From Platynereis dumerilii (lineage: Eukaryota > Annelida > Polychaeta > Phyllodocida > Nereididae), in assembly GCA_026936325.1 (NCBI GenBank), contig JAPTHN010000004.1, forward strand, positions 49,689,289 to 49,753,288: a stretch of DNA of 64,000 nt, given 5' to 3'. Made by a program: the position numbers and the translations under genes. Below are positions 60,590-64,000 of this stretch, in pieces. Position 1 is the stretch's first letter. Every line of letters begins with the position of its first letter. The notes beneath the pieces were generated by a model, which was not told the origin of the DNA, did no database searches, and worked only from the letters and a program-made list of their open reading frames with translations.

Positions 60590-62510
60590 TTTCTGCACTT
60601 CTGCAACTGCGTGGCTGAAGCAGCAGTTCACGTTCTATTATGGAAATTCTGCAGCCTTTTTACAGTACTTCTGCAACAATTTTGCACTTCTGCGGCTATT
60701 CTGAAACAGAACTTATTCAGAAGAGCTGTAGAACTGATGCAGAACAGCTGCAGAATTATTGCAAAACTGCTGCATGGTATGTAGAACAGCTGTAGAACAG
60801 CAAAATTGTTGCAGAACTGATGAAGCAGTCCTGCAGAACAGATACAGAATTGCTGCAAAAACTGATGCAGAATTGTCACAGAACTGCAAAATTGTTGCAG
60901 AAGTGCTGCAGAAGTGCTGCAGATCTGCCATAGAAGTGCTGCATAACTACTGCAAACTTAATGCAGGACTATTGCATGACATGCAGATGTGCTGCAGAAC
61001 TGGTGCAGAACTGCTGCATGTTATTGCAGAAGTGCTGCAGATGTGTTGTGATACTGCTGAAAAATGCTGCAGAACTGCTGAATTGATGCATAATTGATGC
61101 AGAACAATATCAAAATTGCTACAAAATTGCTGCAAAAATTCAAAACAGAACTGTAGCAGAACTGTAGCAGAACTGTAGCAGAACTGTAGCAGAACTGTAG
61201 CAGAACTGCTGCGGAAGTGCTGCGGAAGTGCTGCGGAAGTGCTGTGGAAGTGCTGTGGAAGTGCTGCAGAAGAAGTGCTGCAGAGGAAGTGCTGCAGAAG
61301 AAGTGCTGCACAAGTGCTGCACAAGTGCTGCAGAAGAAGTGCTGCAGAAGAAGTGCTACAGAAGAAGTGCTGTAGAAGAAGTGATGCAGAAGAGATGCAG
61401 AGGTGATGCAGAACTAGTGCAAAATTGCTAAAAAAAATTGCTGCAAAACTCATGCAGAAGTACTTCAAAATTACTGCAAAGCAATAGCTGAACGGCTGCA
61501 GAAGTGCTACAAAAGTGCTGCAGTATTGCTGCATGGTATGCAGAAGTGCTGCAGAACTGCCGCAGAACTGCTGCAATTAACTTATGCAGAATTGAGCACT
61601 GCTAAATTTAACTGCCACAGAAGTGCAGAACTACTGCAAAATTGCTACAGAACTACTGCAAGGTATCCAGAAGTGCTGCAGAATTGCTGCATGGTATGTA
61701 GAAGTGCTGCAGAACTGGTCCAGAATAGCTGCATGGTATGCAGAAGTTTTATGAGGACTGCTGCAGAAGTGCTACAGAATTGATGCGGAACTACTGAAAA
61801 ATTGCTACAATATTGGGTGGCCCCTTGATAGCGGCCTACTAGCCTTAAAGGTGTCACCCTCAATAGAGAATAGCTGTATAACATATCAATAATTTATTTA
61901 TTTCTTTTCCAACCTTGTCCTCTATTGAAAAATAAATATGTCTGAGTCTGCAGCAAAACCTGCATAGAACCACTTAAAAATTGCTGCATAACTGCAGAAA
62001 AACTACTGTAGAACTGCTTCAGAACTGATGCAGAACTGCTGCAAAACTGTGGTAGAACTGCTATAGAACTGCAGATTGCAGAACTGACGCAGAGCGCGAA
62101 AGTGCTGCAGAATTTCAGCAGATCTTCTGCAGGATTGTTAACAAAGAGCTGCAAAATAGTTGCAGAATGGCTGCAGGAGTGCTCCAAACTGCTGCAACAG
62201 CAGAAGTGCCGCGGACCTACTGCAAAAATCGCTGTAAAAGTGCTGCAGAACTGCTGCAGATCTGCAGAGCTACTGCCGAATGGGTGCATAGTATGCACAG
62301 AACCGGTGAAGAAAAGCTGCATAGTATTCAGAAATGCTGCAGAACTGATGCTGAATTGCTGCAGAACTTATGTATAAGTGCCAAAAAAGTACTGCAAAAC
62401 TGATGCAGAACTGTTGCAGAAGTGCTGCCATACTTGTACGCATAAGAGCTGCAGAACTGCTGCAGAATCGTTGCAGGACTACTGCAAAATTGCTACAAAA
62501 TTGCGGCAGT
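60590..62510 (+). repeat. TGCAGAA-type simple array, forward part
   Basis: Degenerate units such as GCTGCAGAACTGCTGCAGAA with spacing mostly in multiples of three. Recurring longer units contain CTGCATGGTATGCAGAAGTG (near 60770, 61530, 61690, 61730). A non-repetitive interval at 61810-61955 interrupts it. Reading frames full of Leu, Gln, Cys, Arg and Asn (LLQNCCRTAAELLQ) are artefacts of the repeat on both strands. Confidence 0.93.
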
Positions 62511-63715
62511 TCTGGAGCAGTTCTGCAGCACTTATGCATACCATACAGCAATTTTGCATTAGTTCAGCAGCACTTTTGCATTAGTTCAGCAGCACTTTTG
62601 CATTAGTTCAGCAGCACTTTTGAAGCAGATCTGCAGCAGTTTAGCAGCACTCCTGCAGCAGTCCCGGCAATTCTGCAACAATTTTGCAGTTCTACGGCAA
62701 TTCTGCAACTGTTCTACATCTGTTCTAAAGCAACAATTTTGCATTAGTTCTGCAATTCTGCAGCAATTCTGCAGCAATTCTGCAGCAATTCTGCAGCAAT
62801 TCTGCAGCAATTCTGCAGCAATTCTGCAACAAATATGCAGCAGTTCTGCAGCAATACCACAGCAATTGCACAGAAATTTCACAGCAATTCTGTGGTAATT
62901 CTGCAGCAGCCATGACGCAATTCTGCAGCATCGCAGCATCAGTTCTGCAGCAGCTGTACAGCAACTCTGTATCAGTTCTGCTGCTATTCTGCAGCAGTTG
63001 TGCAGCAACCATGCACCAATTCTGCAATTCTGCAGCAACCATGTGCAGTTCTGTAGCAATTCTGTAGCAGTTCTGTAACAAATCTGCAGCAATTCTGCAT
63101 GCAGAATTTGCAGCAGTTCTGAAACATCCGTGCACCAATTATGAATCAACCATGCAGCAGTTCTGCAGTTCTGTAACAACCATGCATCAATCTTACAATT
63201 GTGCAGCTGCTCTACAGCAATTATGAAGCAATTTTACAGCAATTTTGCAGCAGTTCTAAAGCAACTCTGTATCAGTTCTGCAGCTATTAGGCAGCTATTC
63301 TGCAGCAACCATGCAGCAATTCTGCAGTTTTGCAACAACCATGCACAGTTCCGTAGCAATTCTGAAGCAGTTCTGTGGCAATCCTGCAGCAATTCTGCAG
63401 CCGTTCTTCGGCAGTTATGCAACAATTCTGTGGCAGTTGTGCAGCAGTTCTGCACATTTTTGTGGTAGTTCTGTAGCATTTCGCAATAATATTGTAGCAG
63501 TTGTGCAGCAATTCTGTGGCAGTTCTACTGCAAGTTCACAGCAATTTATCCTGCAGGAGTTCTGCAGAAATCTTTCAGCAGTTCTGCAGCAATTCTGCAT
63601 CTACCATGCAGCAATCCTGCAATTATGCGGCAATTCTACAGCAACCGTCCTGCAGTTCTACAACAACCATGCATCAATTCTGCAGCAAGTGTGTGTTTAT
63701 ACAGGCCTATACATG
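62511..63715 (-). repeat. TGCAGAA-type simple array, inverted part
   Basis: From about 62511 the plus strand reads TTCTGCAGCAATTCTGCAGC, the inverse of the forward part; the switch is abrupt. The most regular stretch is 62748-62832 with six near-perfect AATTCTGCAGC units. Forward and inverted halves together can fold back over more than 1 kb. Confidence 0.93.
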
Positions 63716-63754
63716 TAGTAATTCTGTTGCTGCATAACTGCAACAGAGCTCAGA

Positions 63755-63915
63755 GGTGGCGGAACGCTTCGTAAAGTGCGGGGGGGGGGGAGCACCGGAC
63801 TCTGGGGCACCTTGTCTACGGTAATCTCAAGGAGAAAAAGGGGCATTTTATGTATTTTTGGGCCCAAAAGTGGGGGGCACGTGCCCCCAGTGTCCCCCCA
63901 GTCCCGCTGCCCCTG
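63755..63915. repeat. GC-rich interspersed repeat fragment
   Basis: GTGGCGGAACGCTTCGTAAAG, a run of G (63780-63790) and AAAAGTGGGGGGCACGTGCC with CCCAGTGTCCCCCCAG. GC content and motifs differ sharply from the array on both sides, which resumes at 63925, so this is an insertion. The family is not recognised. Confidence 0.5.
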
Positions 63916-64000
63916 ACAGACCTGCTGCAGAATTGGTTCTGCGGTAACTCTCTTGTGGTTATGCAAAAATTCTGTGCAATTCCGTTGTGGCTATGCAATA

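Noticed and set aside
60628-63715. Many Cys/Gln/Leu-rich frames up to 209 residues on both strands
   Set aside because: All come from the TGCAGAA-type array; similar frames appear on both strands and in several registers, as expected for simple sequence.

Overview
This is animal nuclear DNA: AT-rich, intron-rich and crowded with transposon relics, MITEs, SINEs, minisatellites and palindromes. Long introns, canonical GT-AG sites, secreted kringle exons, tRNA-derived SINEs, many hAT-type MITEs and a tyrosine-recombinase-type retroelement suggest a marine invertebrate, perhaps a deuterostome such as an echinoderm, hemichordate or cephalochordate. The species cannot be settled from sequence alone.

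One host gene fills most of the window on the minus strand (47732 down to 4998). By hand I find seven exons with canonical splice sites and matching phases. They give a 1161-nt CDS, a secreted protein of 386 residues: signal peptide and a Cys-containing N-terminal region (exon 1, 47463-47732), two near-identical 87-nt exons (43172-43258 and 42431-42517), a short PAN/apple-like Cys exon (32664-32811), a complete kringle (27759-28052), and a second kringle split over two exons (26421-26538 and 4998-5154) by a 21-kb intron. A paralogous first exon (775-1032, minus) lies just downstream, so a second head-to-tail gene copy runs off the left edge.

Layout. 1-5 kb: SINEs, paralogue exon 1, a TIR MITE, a long-arm fold-back element, a short palindrome. 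5-26 kb: the giant last intron, holding a 13-bp array, GATA repeats, a 2.3-kb 22-bp minisatellite, a second GC-rich minisatellite, a 172-bp satellite invaded by nested DNA elements, and a duplicated plus-strand unit with splice-acceptor-like starts and a recurring CATGTGAATTTCATTG core. 26-33 kb: the middle exons with MITEs and a LINE tail. 33.8-38.4 kb: a fossil YR-type (Ngaro/DIRS-like) retroelement with an SGNH-hydrolase ORF. 38.7-43.8 kb: an inverted copy of the plus-strand unit and the duplicated exons. 44-48 kb: intron 1 and the promoter side of the gene. 48.9-54.4 kb: a 5.5-kb element with long degenerate TIRs. 54.5-56 kb: a TA-flanked MITE and a LINE remnant. 57.9-60.4 kb: a near-perfect 2.5-kb palindrome. 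60.6-63.7 kb: a TGCAGAA-type simple array that flips strand in the middle.

The most interesting items are the duplicated 87-nt exons (possible mutually exclusive splicing in a secreted kringle protein), the three-copy splice-acceptor-headed repeat with its conserved core, and the 2.5-kb hairpin. All calls come from reading the sequence; no alignment or database search was run.
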